Shown: positions 8,409 to 18,780, counted from the stretch's first letter. The stretch: DNA of 64,000 nucleotides from Planctomycetota bacterium (GCA_020638735.1 JACKHZ010000012.1:1-64000); one strand, 5' to 3'. Translations and numbers: made by a program. The notes: generated by a model from the letters alone, not told the origin.

Positions 8409-10298
8409 ATGCGCAACCTGGCCTTGGTGGTGTTGCTGGTGGTGGTAGCGGCGGCGATGTGGGCTTCGCTGGGCCGCGAACCGGTGCCGACGCCGGTGGC
8501 GCCAGCGCTGCACGTCGCCGTCCGGGCGAGCGAGCCGGTTGCCGGCGCGCTGGCCCCGGCCGAGCGCGAGGTGGTCGAGGCCGGCGCGGGTGTCGAGCAA
8601 GGCGCGGAGTCGCCGGTCGTCGAGGTATGGGCCGGCGGTCTGCCGCCCACCCGGCCTTCGGGATGGCCGCTCGACGTGCATGTCGTCGACCAAGCCGGTG
8701 CCCCGGTCGCCGCCGCGGAGGTCACGTGGGTCGCCCGCGCCGACGATCGGGGCCAGCGCGCCGGCACCGCCGCGTTGACCGATGCCGACGGCAGGACGCG
8801 GCTGTTCGTCGTCGGCGCGGAGGTCGTGGTCCATGCCGAGAAGCCGGGAGTCGGCGATGGCGTCGGGCGACGTGCCGAGCGCGCTCGCGAGCGATCGGGC
8901 GCGGAACTCCTGCTGGTGATCGAGCCGTTCCTGCCCTTGCGGGGGCGCGTGCAGGACGCAGCCGGCGCGCCGCTGGTCGGCGCGACGGTCTACGCGAGGG
9001 ACTTTGGTGGCATTCGTCCTGACGACCGCCGACGCGAGCGCAGGCCGAGCGTCGCTGCCGGCGAAGACGGCGCGTTCGAGTTGCGGGTGCAGCCGTGGCG
9101 GCGCTACCGCGTGTCCGCCGCGCTCGAAGCACGGTTCACGTTCTCGGCGATCGTCGAAGTGCGCGACGCTGCGCCGGAGCCGATCGTGCTCGAGGTCCCT
9201 GGGGCGATCGGCGTGCAGGGGGCGGTCCTCGATGCGCGCGGCGTTGCGGTGCCAGGCGCCGACGTGGTCGCGTGGCGCGGCACGGCCGACGAGTCCGCGT
9301 TTCGCGCGCAGGCCGACGCGTTCGGCCGCTTCCATGTCCTGCTGCCGGCGTTCGGCGAATACCAGGTGATGGCGACGCACGAGTCCTGGCCGGCGTCGAC
9401 CCCGCTCGCCGTTGCGCCCGATGCTGCTCACCCGCACGCGCAGGCGGTGTTGACGATGCCGGATCCCGGCCTCATCCGCGGTGTCGTCGTCGATGCGGAT
9501 GGAGGTACCCGGTCGGGTGTGCAGTTGGTGGCGCGGGTCGTCGACGATCGCCGGCAGTTGGACATCTACCGGTCCGAGCCGCGGCCGGACGAGCGCTACG
9601 GCGGCGAAGTCCGCTGTCTGTCGGCGGCGGACGGAGCGTTCGTTCTCTCGGTTCATCCGCGCGGCGTCTTCTCGGTGCAGGCGGTTGCTCCCGATGGCGA
9701 GGAGGTGAGCGTTCGAGGCGTCGTCGCCGACGGGCCGCCGCTGCGCGTCGTGCTGGACGGGGCGACGTGCGCGCTGCGCGCATCGGTCACGCGCCAGGAC
9801 GGCGGAGCCGTGGGTGGGTATCGGGTCATGCGCGTCGAGCAATCGGGGCCGGTGCGGTTCACCGCCGAACTGGCGACGAAGCGCGTCGGATCGGGCTTCA
9901 CGGCGGCGCTGGCGCCGATCGGACGTCAGTGCCTGCTGCGGGTCGAGCCGGACGACGTGAAGCTGGCGCCGGCAGTGCTGGGTCCGGTCGAGATCGTGCG
10001 GGGTGAGCTGGACTTGACCTTCGTGCTGCAGCGGCGGGTTGCGTGCCTGGTGGAGGTGTTCGGCGGCGATGGTGTCCCGCTCGCGGGGCTGCGGGTGGCG
10101 GTGATCGCCGCGGGTGGCGACACGGTGGCCGCGGAAACCGACCGCGATGGCCGCGCGACGCTCGAAGGTTGTGTGCCCGGGCCGTCCCGCCTGCGCTGCC
10201 TTCGCGGGGCCGACCTCGTGCACGAGCAGCCGGTCGACGTCGTGCCCGGTGGCGGTCGCGTCACGGTCCTGCTGCCCGCCGCGAACTCCAGCCGCTGA
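8409..10298 (+). CDS. Membrane-anchored protein with carboxypeptidase-regulatory-like repeats (copy 3)
   Basis: The start at ATG 8409 is supported by AGGAG 4 nt upstream and gives 629 residues, almost the length of the copy at 3806. Residues 1-20 form an anchor helix (MRNLALVVLLVVVAAAMW). A linker rich in Ala, Glu and Pro follows to about residue 75. After that come CPD-like modules (DQAGAPVAAAEV, DAAGAPLVGATV, DARGVAVPGADV) and the family's C-terminal module (LAPAVLGPVEI, then a Cys-containing strand and TDRDGRATLEGC). It is more diverged from the two tandem copies than they are from each other. The domains are non-catalytic; a surface-exposed structural or sensor role is inferred. Confidence 0.75.
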   Translation: MRNLALVVLLVVVAAAMWASLGREPVPTPVAPALHVAVRASEPVAGALAPAEREVVEAGAGVEQGAESPVVEVWAGGLPPTRPSGWPLDVHVVDQAGAPVAAAEVTWVARADDRGQRAGTAALTDADGRTRLFVVGAEVVVHAEKPGVGDGVGRRAERARERSGAELLLVIEPFLPLRGRVQDAAGAPLVGATVYARDFGGIRPDDRRRERRPSVAAGEDGAFELRVQPWRRYRVSAALEARFTFSAIVEVRDAAPEPIVLEVPGAIGVQGAVLDARGVAVPGADVVAWRGTADESAFRAQADAFGRFHVLLPAFGEYQVMATHESWPASTPLAVAPDAAHPHAQAVLTMPDPGLIRGVVVDADGGTRSGVQLVARVVDDRRQLDIYRSEPRPDERYGGEVRCLSAADGAFVLSVHPRGVFSVQAVAPDGEEVSVRGVVADGPPLRVVLDGATCALRASVTRQDGGAVGGYRVMRVEQSGPVRFTAELATKRVGSGFTAALAPIGRQCLLRVEPDDVKLAPAVLGPVEIVRGELDLTFVLQRRVACLVEVFGGDGVPLAGLRVAVIAAGGDTVAAETDRDGRATLEGCVPGPSRLRCLRGADLVHEQPVDVVPGGGRVTVLLPAANSSR

Positions 10299-10322
10299 GT
10301 TCCGTCGCTGCGCCGCTGCGGC

Positions 10323-10328
10323 TAGCGT
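10323..10328 (+). promoter_or_regulatory. Candidate -10 box (TAGCGT) giving a leaderless mRNA
   Basis: The box lies 8 nt upstream of ATG 10337, matching the pattern seen at other genes in the window. Confidence 0.4.
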
Positions 10329-10336
10329 GCCGGCCA

Positions 10337-10891
10337 ATGGCCCCCCGCTCCTGGCGTCTGTTCCACCGCTGGCTCGGCGCGATCGCCGCGGTGTTCCTGC
10401 TGTTCGCCGGGGCGACCGGCGTGGTCGTCGCGGCGAGCGAGTTCTTCGGTGAAGAAGAGGCCGAACGCGAACGGCTGCGCGACGTCGTCAGCGCGGTGCG
10501 CATCGGCGCCGACGAGGCGCAGTGGCAGGCGCCGCTGCAGCGCGCGATGCAGGCGATGGCGCAGAAGGCGCTCGGCGCGCCAGTCGACAAGATCGAACTG
10601 AAGCTCAAGGGCGACGCGCCGACGGTCGCGATCAGCACCGGGCTCGCGGACGGCGGTGAGGACCGGCGGTTCGTCTTCGACGCCAAGACCGGCGCGCTGC
10701 TCGGCGAGTCGGGCTACAGCGACAAGCCGTTCCTGTATCGCCTGCACAGCGGCGAGGCGTTCGGCGACGGCGGGCTGGTCGTGGCGATGCTGTGGGGCCT
10801 CGCGCTGGTGGTGCTGACGGTGACCGGCGCGGTGATCTACCTGCAGATGCGCAGGCCGGGGGCGAAGGGCTGGAGGCGGATCTTCTGGTGA
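10337..10891 (+). CDS. PepSY-associated transmembrane protein
   Basis: The 184-residue protein has an N-terminal WRLFHRWLGAIAAVFLLFAG segment and a second transmembrane helix near the C terminus (VAMLWGLALVVLTVTGAVIYLQM). Between them is a hydrophilic domain with FDAKTGALLGE, the usual ending of a PepSY repeat. This is the layout of short PepSY_TM proteins, which occur with iron-uptake or redox systems. The gene overlaps the next one (rarD) by 4 nt, so the two are probably translationally coupled. No siderophore or receptor gene is nearby, so its partner is unknown. Confidence 0.75.
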   Translation: MAPRSWRLFHRWLGAIAAVFLLFAGATGVVVAASEFFGEEEAERERLRDVVSAVRIGADEAQWQAPLQRAMQAMAQKALGAPVDKIELKLKGDAPTVAISTGLADGGEDRRFVFDAKTGALLGESGYSDKPFLYRLHSGEAFGDGGLVVAMLWGLALVVLTVTGAVIYLQMRRPGAKGWRRIFW

Positions 10892-11853
10892 CCGGCACCG
10901 CAGCGGATCCGGCGGCCGTGCGCACGCGCGGCCTGATGTTCGGGCTCGCCGCCTACGCGTGGTGGGCCTGCGTCTTCCCGCTGCACCTCAAGTGGCTCAA
11001 CGCGACCGCGCCGGCCGAAGTGCTCGCCCAGCGCGTGCCGTGGTCGGCCGAGGTGCTCGCGCACCGCATCGTCTGGTCGCTGGTGTTCTGTCTCGTGCTG
11101 TGCGCCGCGACCGGGCGTCTGCGCGCGCTGGTGGCCGCGCTGCGGGATGGCCGGGCGGTGGCGCGCCTCGCCGTCTGCGCGGTGCTGGTGACGATCAATT
11201 GGCTGGTGTTCATCGTCGCGATGGCGCGCGGCGAGCTCTACCGCGCCGGCATCGGCTACTTCGTCACGCCGATCGTGCAGATCCTGCTCGGCACGCTGCT
11301 GCTCGGCGAACGGCTGCGGCCGCTGCAGTGGTGGGCGGTCGCGCTGGCGTCGAGCGGCATGCTGGTGCTGGTCGGCATCGGCGTCGCGATCGGCGGCGAG
11401 GCGCCGTGGATCGAAGCGTCGCTGGCCGGCTCGTTCGGCGTCTATGGTCTGCTGCGCAAGGGCAGCAAGGTCGGGCCGGTGGTCGGGCTGACGGTCGAGA
11501 CCAGCGTGCTGACGCCGGTGGCGCTGGCGTGGCTGTGCTTCGCGCCCGGCATGTTCGGCGCGCCGGTCGGCTTCGCGGTCGGCGGCGGCACGACGGTGGC
11601 GCTGTTGATCGCGACCGGCGTCAGCACCGCGCTGCCGCTGTTGTGCTTCGCCGCGGCGGCCGCGCGGTTGCCGCTGTCGACGGTGGGCTTCCTGCAGTTC
11701 CTGGCGCCGACCGGGCAGGTGCTGCTCGGCGTGCTCGCGTTCGGCGAACGTCCCGCCGATCCGTCGCTGTGGTGGGGCTACGCGCTGGTCTGGGCCGGGG
11801 TCGTCGCGCTGATCGTCGAGGGCGCGGTGCGGCTGCGGTCCCGGCGACGCTGA
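10888..11853 (+). CDS. rarD: EamA-family transporter RarD
   Basis: The 321-residue protein is hydrophobic throughout, with about ten transmembrane helices in two EamA halves. It carries RarD hallmarks: GLAAYAWWACVFPLHLKWL at the start, LAHRIVWSL, NWLVFIVAMARGE, GYFVTPIVQILLG and PLSTVGFLQFLAPTGQ. The family is related to drug/metabolite exporters; RarD is named for chloramphenicol sensitivity. The GTG start at 10888 overlaps the TGA of the PepSY gene. The protein is a little longer than typical RarD (about 300), partly because of an in-frame 33-nt tandem duplication (11014-11079) that repeats an AEVLA-x-R block just before the second helix. Confidence 0.85.
   Translation: MTGTAADPAAVRTRGLMFGLAAYAWWACVFPLHLKWLNATAPAEVLAQRVPWSAEVLAHRIVWSLVFCLVLCAATGRLRALVAALRDGRAVARLAVCAVLVTINWLVFIVAMARGELYRAGIGYFVTPIVQILLGTLLLGERLRPLQWWAVALASSGMLVLVGIGVAIGGEAPWIEASLAGSFGVYGLLRKGSKVGPVVGLTVETSVLTPVALAWLCFAPGMFGAPVGFAVGGGTTVALLIATGVSTALPLLCFAAAAARLPLSTVGFLQFLAPTGQVLLGVLAFGERPADPSLWWGYALVWAGVVALIVEGAVRLRSRRR
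11014..11079 (+). repeat. Two tandem 33-nt units inside rarD
   Basis: Units 11014-11046 and 11047-11079 are aligned and in frame. They encode AEVLAQRVPWS and AEVLAHRIVWS. The second unit corresponds to the conserved family segment, so the first is the added copy. Confidence 0.7.
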
Positions 11854-11912
11854 GGCTATCCGCTACGATCCAGCGGTGGTCCGGCCGGGCGGGCCGCGGG
11901 GTCGAGGTGTCG

Positions 11913-13859
11913 ATGAAGCTGCTGACTTCTTCCGTCGTGATCGTGTGCTTGCTCGTACTGTGGTGGTACGGGCGCAACATGGACCGAACGTTGGCACCGA
12001 CGGCCGCGACGCCGACGACGGTCGGGCACGAGGTCGCGGGTGTGGACCCGGCGATGGCGCCGCCGGCCGAACGGCTCGCGGTCGACGAGGTCGGCGAGCC
12101 GGCCGCGATCGTCGTCGAGGTTCCGCCATTGGCGAAGACACAGTGGTCCGACACGCCCGCGGAGTGGGAGGCGGTGATCCGGGTCGTCGATGGTGACAAG
12201 CGGCCGGTCGCAGATGCGGTCGTGGTCGACGAGGTGGCACGCAACAGCGCAGCCGATGGCAAGACGCCGGCTGCGTTGCTGACCGACGCCGAGGGGCGTG
12301 TCCGGCTGTCGTTGAAGAGGTCGTTCGCCAAGGTCTCGGCGACGAAGGGCGAGCAGTCTTCGGACGCGCGCATTCTGAGTCAGCGTGAGGACGAAGGCAA
12401 AGTCGTCGAGCTGGTGCTCGACGCACCGGTCGTCGTGCGCGGCGTCGTGCTCTCCGCGGCGGGTGTGCCGGTCGCCGGTGCATGGGTCGAGGCACGTCGC
12501 AGTGGCTCGAGCACGTTGGCGCAGCGCTTCGACCCGCCGCAGTCGGAGATGGTGCAGACCGACCTCGACGGGCGCTTCACCGCCCGGTTGTGGTTTGGCC
12601 ACAGCTACTCGCTCACCGCGCGCCGCGATGGGCAGTGGACGCTGCCGCAGGACGTCTGGCTGCACGGTAGACAGGCAGCCGAGGTGACGCTGCGCTTTCC
12701 CGGGGCGATCACCATCGCCGGGCTGGTCGTCGATGCAGCGGGGGTTCCGGTCGGCGACGCGACCGTGCGCGGCTGGCGCGAGGTGGAGGAAGGTGACACC
12801 AGTGGTGACTACGAATTGCTGAGGGCGACGAGCGACGGTGACGGCGCGTTCTCGATCCCGGTGAAGCGCCACGCCCGCTACCAGTTGCTCGCCAGCAGCG
12901 AAGGACGCGGCAGCAGCGAGCCGGTGTGGTTCGAACCGAGCGAGGCGCGGCCGCATGTGACGGGAACGCTGCGGCTGGTGGAGTTGACGACGATCGCCGG
13001 GGTCGTCGTGCGAGACGATGGCTCGCCGTTCGCGCTCGCGCGGGTCATGGCGACGCCGATGAAGGGCCACCGGCACAGGCTGATGGTTGGTCCGGATGCC
13101 GAAGACCGCTTCGGGCGGCCCGATGGCGTGACGACCGGCGAAGATGGCCGCTTCGCCTTCGAAGTGCACCCGGGCACCACGTGGCGGTTGCGCGCGGTGC
13201 CGCCGAGCTTGCGTGGTTCGCTGCACGCCGAGCTGCGCGACGTGGCGCCCGGCTCACGCGACGTGACGATCCGCATCACCGCCGCCGACCTGGCTGGCTG
13301 TGTCGTGCACGGCCGGGTCCGACGTGCCGATGGCGGCGCGGTCGATCGCTACCGCGTGCAGATGGTCCACCTCCACGACGACGGGAGTCGCTCGGGCGTC
13401 GCCGGAGTCGAGGCGAATACCGACGGGCTGCGCTTCTCGGTCGGGCCGGTGGCGTTGGGCCAGGATTACGGGCTGCTGGTCAGCCTGCCCGAGGACCGAG
13501 CGAGTCCGGCCGCGGCTGCGCCAGCCTACGTCGGCCCGTTCCGTGCGGACGCCGGCCAGCTGCAGTTCGAGTTCGTGCTGCCGGCGTGGGCCGAGCTGCC
13601 GGTGCGCGTCGTCGATGCGGCCGGTGCGCCGGCAAGCGAAGTGACCGTCGCGCTCTGGCCGGACACGCCGCAGCGCGGCATCTACAGCCCGCTGCGCGTC
13701 GATGATCACGGTGTCGTCGTGCTGCAGCGTCGGGTGCCCGGCCGCGGCACGCTGCACGCCTACGGCGCGTCGTCCCAGCTGCTCGAACAGGAGGTGACGC
13801 TGACGCCGGGGACCAACGCCGAGGTGCTGTTGCGCCTGCCGGCGGCGTCGGGGCGGTAG
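11913..13859 (+). CDS. Membrane-anchored protein with carboxypeptidase-regulatory-like repeats (copy 4)
   Basis: The 648-residue protein opens with a short anchor (MKLLTSSVVIVCLLVLWWYG), then an Ala/Pro/Thr-rich linker to about residue 80. CPD-like beta-sandwich modules follow: DGDKRPVADAVV, SAAGVPVAGAWV, DAAGVPVGDATV, RDDGSPFALARV. The closing module has AYVGPFRADAGQ, AELPVRVVDAAGAP and a C-terminal EVLLRLP, matching the other copies of the family here. A TACGAT box at 11864-11869 could be its -10 element with a 43-nt leader. It ends 91 nt before the sigma-CPD fusion gene on the same strand. Confidence 0.75.
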   Translation: MKLLTSSVVIVCLLVLWWYGRNMDRTLAPTAATPTTVGHEVAGVDPAMAPPAERLAVDEVGEPAAIVVEVPPLAKTQWSDTPAEWEAVIRVVDGDKRPVADAVVVDEVARNSAADGKTPAALLTDAEGRVRLSLKRSFAKVSATKGEQSSDARILSQREDEGKVVELVLDAPVVVRGVVLSAAGVPVAGAWVEARRSGSSTLAQRFDPPQSEMVQTDLDGRFTARLWFGHSYSLTARRDGQWTLPQDVWLHGRQAAEVTLRFPGAITIAGLVVDAAGVPVGDATVRGWREVEEGDTSGDYELLRATSDGDGAFSIPVKRHARYQLLASSEGRGSSEPVWFEPSEARPHVTGTLRLVELTTIAGVVVRDDGSPFALARVMATPMKGHRHRLMVGPDAEDRFGRPDGVTTGEDGRFAFEVHPGTTWRLRAVPPSLRGSLHAELRDVAPGSRDVTIRITAADLAGCVVHGRVRRADGGAVDRYRVQMVHLHDDGSRSGVAGVEANTDGLRFSVGPVALGQDYGLLVSLPEDRASPAAAAPAYVGPFRADAGQLQFEFVLPAWAELPVRVVDAAGAPASEVTVALWPDTPQRGIYSPLRVDDHGVVVLQRRVPGRGTLHAYGASSQLLEQEVTLTPGTNAEVLLRLPAASGR

Positions 13860-13938
13860 ACTCCCGGCCGCCTGGCGTCGGCGTGGACTTTCTCGGGGAT
13901 CCTGAACCACCTGTGCGAACGGCGGCCTCTCTCGTGCC

Positions 13939-13943
13939 AGGAG
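13939..13943 (+). promoter_or_regulatory. Ribosome-binding site for the sigma-CPD fusion gene
   Basis: AGGAG with a 7-nt spacer to ATG 13951. This is a good Shine-Dalgarno sequence and fixes the start. Confidence 0.6.
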
Positions 13944-13950
13944 CACCACG

Positions 13951-16900
13951 ATGACGCCGTCACCCCGATCCGCCGAACCCGCCGAGTTGCTGGCCCAGAC
14001 CGAATGGCTGGGCCGGTTGGCGACTGCGCTGGTGCCTGCAGCCGATCGCGACGATCTGGTGCAGGACGTGCTGCTGACCGCGTTGCAGAGCGAGCAGCGG
14101 CCGCGCAGCCTGCGCGCCTGGCTGGCGACCGTGGCGCGCAACCGCGCCGCGCGGCGGCGACTGCGCGACGCGGCGCGGCGCGAGCGTGAGCTCGCCAGCG
14201 TGAACGCGGTCGATGCCGAGCCGGCGACGGTCGAAGTGGTCGCGGGGTTCGCGCTGCACCGTTCGGTCGTCGAGGCCGTGGCGCAGTTGCGCGAGCCGTA
14301 TCGCGGCACGCTGCTGCTGCGCTACTGGGAGGACCTGCAGCCGGCGGAGATCGCGCAGCGGCTGCAGGTACCCGTCGACACGGTTCGCACCCGCCTCAAG
14401 CGCGCCGTCGCCGAGCTGCGCGCGACGCTCGATCGCCAACACGGTCGCCGCAGCGCCTGGCTGGTGCCGCTGCTCGGTCTGCCCGCGGTGCAGAAGGCGT
14501 TGCCGCCGGTCGGCGCTGTGTCCGTCGCGACCGCGACCACGCTGCTGCAAGGAGTCATGATGACGAAGCAAGTCTGGCTGGCGGCAGCCGCCGTGATCCT
14601 GGTCGCGGGTGGTGCGGCGTTCTTCGCCCTCGAACGTGCAGTGGATGAGACGTCGCCGCGGCGCGACCAGGTGGCGACGGTCCCGGCTGCGAGCAGCACG
14701 ATGGCCGACGAAGTCGCCGTGCTCCCGGTGGAGGCTCACGATCGCGAGGCGGCGGCGTCGCTCGTCGAGATCGGCGCGCTGCAGGTCACGGTGCAGCGCG
14801 ACGCCGAGCACCCTTCGGCAGGGGTGGCCGTGCACCTGCTGCGTGCAGGGCGGGCGGGGCAGCCGCTGGCGGCGACGACCGACGCGCGCGGCGAGGTGAT
14901 GTTCGGCGAGCTCGCGGCTGGTGACTACCTGGCGATGTTGGCGACCGGGCCGCGCGCCGAGGTGCGGGTCGAAGCGGGCGATGTAGCGCGCTGCACGCTG
15001 CAGGTCGACGACGGCCTGCGCGTCGTCGGTCGGGTGGTGACCCTGGACCGGTTGCCGTGTGCGGGGGCCCGGGTGCACGCGCAGCTGGAGGATCGGCCGG
15101 AGGTCGAGTTGCTGTTGGCGACGACCGACGAGCACGGTGCGTTCGCGCTGGATGGAGTGGCGAGCGGCACGATGCTGGTGGCGCGCGCCGCGGGGTGGCA
15201 GCCGAGTCTGCCGACGCACGGCGAAGTGCGCGGAGTGTCCGGGCAGACGATGGAACTCGAGCTCCGCCTGGGCGCGCGCGGGAACCGCCTCACGGGAGTC
15301 GTGCAGCGGCCCGACGGCTCGTCGGCGCCACGGGCGATGGTCGTGATCGGCGTCGACGAGGACAGCCACAAGCACCTCGAAGGCGTGCGCGAGCTGCGCA
15401 CGCGCGACGGCAACGGCAAGCTCGACCGGGAGTCGTTCCTGGTGCGCGCCGACGACGACGGCGTGTTCGCGACCGACGAGGTGCCGTGGGGTTCGTGCGT
15501 GGTGCTGGCGCGCGGCGTCGGCGACGACGCTGCGCTGGTCGGCGGCACGGCGACCACCGTGCAGCGCGGCGCCGACAACTTCGTCACCGTGCGCATCGAC
15601 GCGGGGGCGAAGGTGTTCGGCATGATCCGGGACGAGCTGGGCCAGCCATACGCGGGCCTGAGCCTGATGCTCGACTACGAGGCGAGCGTCGCGTTCGGCG
15701 AGTTCGATCGCGATCGCGCGTCGCCGGTGGTGACCGATCGTGTCGGCGTCGTCGCGGCGGACGGCTCGTTCTCGATCGCGGGCCTGCTTCCGGCGGAGTA
15801 TCAGCTCGTCGCGGTGTTCCCCGGGCAGCGGCAACGGCTCGAACGGGTCGAACTGCGCGTCGGCGAGCATCGGCGCCTCGACCTGGTCGTGCCGCGCACG
15901 TGGTCGCTGCAGGTGCGCGTGCAGGACGTCGACGGCGCGCCGCTGGCCGGGCACGCCGTGTGGCTGTCACGCGACGGCACGATCAAGTTCCGCGACGCGA
16001 TCCAGTGCCTGTCCGACGCGCACGGGCGCTTCACCGCGACCGGGCTGAAGGACGACGACTACGTGCTGAGCGTGCACGCGCCGGTTCGTGGCGAGGAGTG
16101 GCCGGTGCAGCGCATGCCGTCGTTCGTGCAACGCGTCGCCCGCGGTCAACGCGAGGTCGTCGCGGTGGTGTCAGCGGCGACGCCGACGCTGCGCGGTCGC
16201 GTGCTTGCCGAGACCGAGCTCCCGGCCGCGGGCGCGCAGGTGCGGCTGTCGTTGCTCGGCTTCGGCGGGGTGCTGCGCGCGGAGACCGACGCCGACGGTC
16301 GCTTCGACTACCAGCAGCTGCCGCCGGGCGAATATGCCCTCGAGGCGCAGTACCGCGGGCCGGTGCTCGCGAGGCGGGTGCTCACCGAGGCCGGCGTCGC
16401 GTGCGATCTCGGGGACCTGATGCTGCCGCCGATCGCGCCGCTGCACGTGCTGCTGCAGACCGGCGAGGGATTGCCGGTGTCCGCCGATCTGCAACTGCTG
16501 GAGCATGTCACCGACGAACGGACCGGCGCGGCCGAGTGGCGCAGGCTCACCACGGCCCGGGCCGATCGGGGCGACTGGCGGTGTGAGCGCGTCACGGCTG
16601 GACTGCATCGCCTGCTCGTCGAGCCGCGTGGCCTCGCGCCGTCCGTGCACGATCTCGACCTGCATGCAGGCGTGCTGCGCGAGCTGCGGGTGACCTGCTC
16701 GCCGGGTGTCGAGCAGCGCCTGGAAGTGGTCGTGCTCGATCTGGCGCGCTTGGAGCCTGGTCGCGGCTACGCGACCATCGAGGTCGATGACGTTGCCGGG
16801 CGCTTGTTGGTCAAGCGCTACACCGAGCGCGAGCTGGCAGCGGGTAACACTCTGCCGGTGGAACTGCGCCTGCTGCCGGGCAGCTATCGGGTGCGGCTGC

Positions 16901-16986
16901 ACGACAATGTCGGTCATGTCGCCGCCGACATCGTGATCGGCGAGACCGCGGGACCCGCGGTGCGACTCGTGATGCAGGTCCGCTGA
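13951..16986 (+). CDS. ECF sigma factor fused to a transmembrane helix and carboxypeptidase-regulatory-like repeats
   Basis: This 1011-residue protein joins two normally separate parts. Residues 10-80 form sigma region 2, with DRDDLVQDVLLTAL at 32-45. Residues 108-162 form region 4, with the helix-turn-helix AEIAQRLQVPVDTVRTRLKR at 132-151. A hydrophobic stretch at 168-200 leads to a transmembrane helix at about 207-226. The remaining 780 residues are CPD-like beta-sandwich modules of the type that fills the neighbouring anchored proteins (DGLRVVGRVVTLDRLPCAGA, TTDEHGAFALDGV, DELGQPYAGLSL, VQDVDGAPLAGHAV). The sigma part would face the cytoplasm and the repeats the outside. ECF factors with long membrane extensions are described in Planctomycetes; this combination suggests tethered, signal-dependent sigma activity, which is inference. 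Strong AAGGAG at 14549-14554 before ATG 14560 (residue 204) may start a second product without the sigma part. Confidence 0.85.
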   Translation: MTPSPRSAEPAELLAQTEWLGRLATALVPAADRDDLVQDVLLTALQSEQRPRSLRAWLATVARNRAARRRLRDAARRERELASVNAVDAEPATVEVVAGFALHRSVVEAVAQLREPYRGTLLLRYWEDLQPAEIAQRLQVPVDTVRTRLKRAVAELRATLDRQHGRRSAWLVPLLGLPAVQKALPPVGAVSVATATTLLQGVMMTKQVWLAAAAVILVAGGAAFFALERAVDETSPRRDQVATVPAASSTMADEVAVLPVEAHDREAAASLVEIGALQVTVQRDAEHPSAGVAVHLLRAGRAGQPLAATTDARGEVMFGELAAGDYLAMLATGPRAEVRVEAGDVARCTLQVDDGLRVVGRVVTLDRLPCAGARVHAQLEDRPEVELLLATTDEHGAFALDGVASGTMLVARAAGWQPSLPTHGEVRGVSGQTMELELRLGARGNRLTGVVQRPDGSSAPRAMVVIGVDEDSHKHLEGVRELRTRDGNGKLDRESFLVRADDDGVFATDEVPWGSCVVLARGVGDDAALVGGTATTVQRGADNFVTVRIDAGAKVFGMIRDELGQPYAGLSLMLDYEASVAFGEFDRDRASPVVTDRVGVVAADGSFSIAGLLPAEYQLVAVFPGQRQRLERVELRVGEHRRLDLVVPRTWSLQVRVQDVDGAPLAGHAVWLSRDGTIKFRDAIQCLSDAHGRFTATGLKDDDYVLSVHAPVRGEEWPVQRMPSFVQRVARGQREVVAVVSAATPTLRGRVLAETELPAAGAQVRLSLLGFGGVLRAETDADGRFDYQQLPPGEYALEAQYRGPVLARRVLTEAGVACDLGDLMLPPIAPLHVLLQTGEGLPVSADLQLLEHVTDERTGAAEWRRLTTARADRGDWRCERVTAGLHRLLVEPRGLAPSVHDLDLHAGVLRELRVTCSPGVEQRLEVVVLDLARLEPGRGYATIEVDDVAGRLLVKRYTERELAAGNTLPVELRLLPGSYRVRLHDNVGHVAADIVIGETAGPAVRLVMQVR
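14549..14562 (+). promoter_or_regulatory. Internal ribosome-binding site and start inside the sigma-CPD gene
   Basis: AAGGAG at 14549-14554 is followed by two in-frame ATG codons at 14557 and 14560. The second has a 5-nt spacer and opens MTKQVWLAAAAVILV, which looks like the N-terminal anchor of the neighbouring CPD proteins. Confidence 0.4.
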
Positions 16987-17009
16987 GCGGGGACCGCCCA
17001 TACATGGGA

Positions 17010-17042
17010 AGGGCCCGCCAGCGCAGCGCGCCGGCGAGCCCT
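17010..17042. terminator. Hairpin between convergent genes
   Basis: AGGGCCCGCC (17010-17019) pairs with GGCGAGCCCT (17033-17042) with one mismatch and a 13-nt loop. It lies between the stops of the sigma-CPD gene and groEL, so it could act for both. There is no strong T-run on either side. Confidence 0.45.
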
Positions 17043-17067
17043 CAGCGAAGTGGGTGTGCGGTGCGGC

Positions 17068-18735
<1,668 letters not shown>

Positions 18736-18780
18736 GGGAATGCTCTGGTGTGGGGTTCTGGGTGGGGAGGGCGCGCTGGA

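Noticed and set aside
5729..9022. A long open frame (1097 codons) on the plus strand
   Set aside because: It lies antisense to the secreted protein at 5717-7945 and the YkgJ gene and runs into the CPD gene in another frame. Its translation is Arg/Ala/Gly-rich without motifs, as expected for antisense frames in GC-rich DNA.
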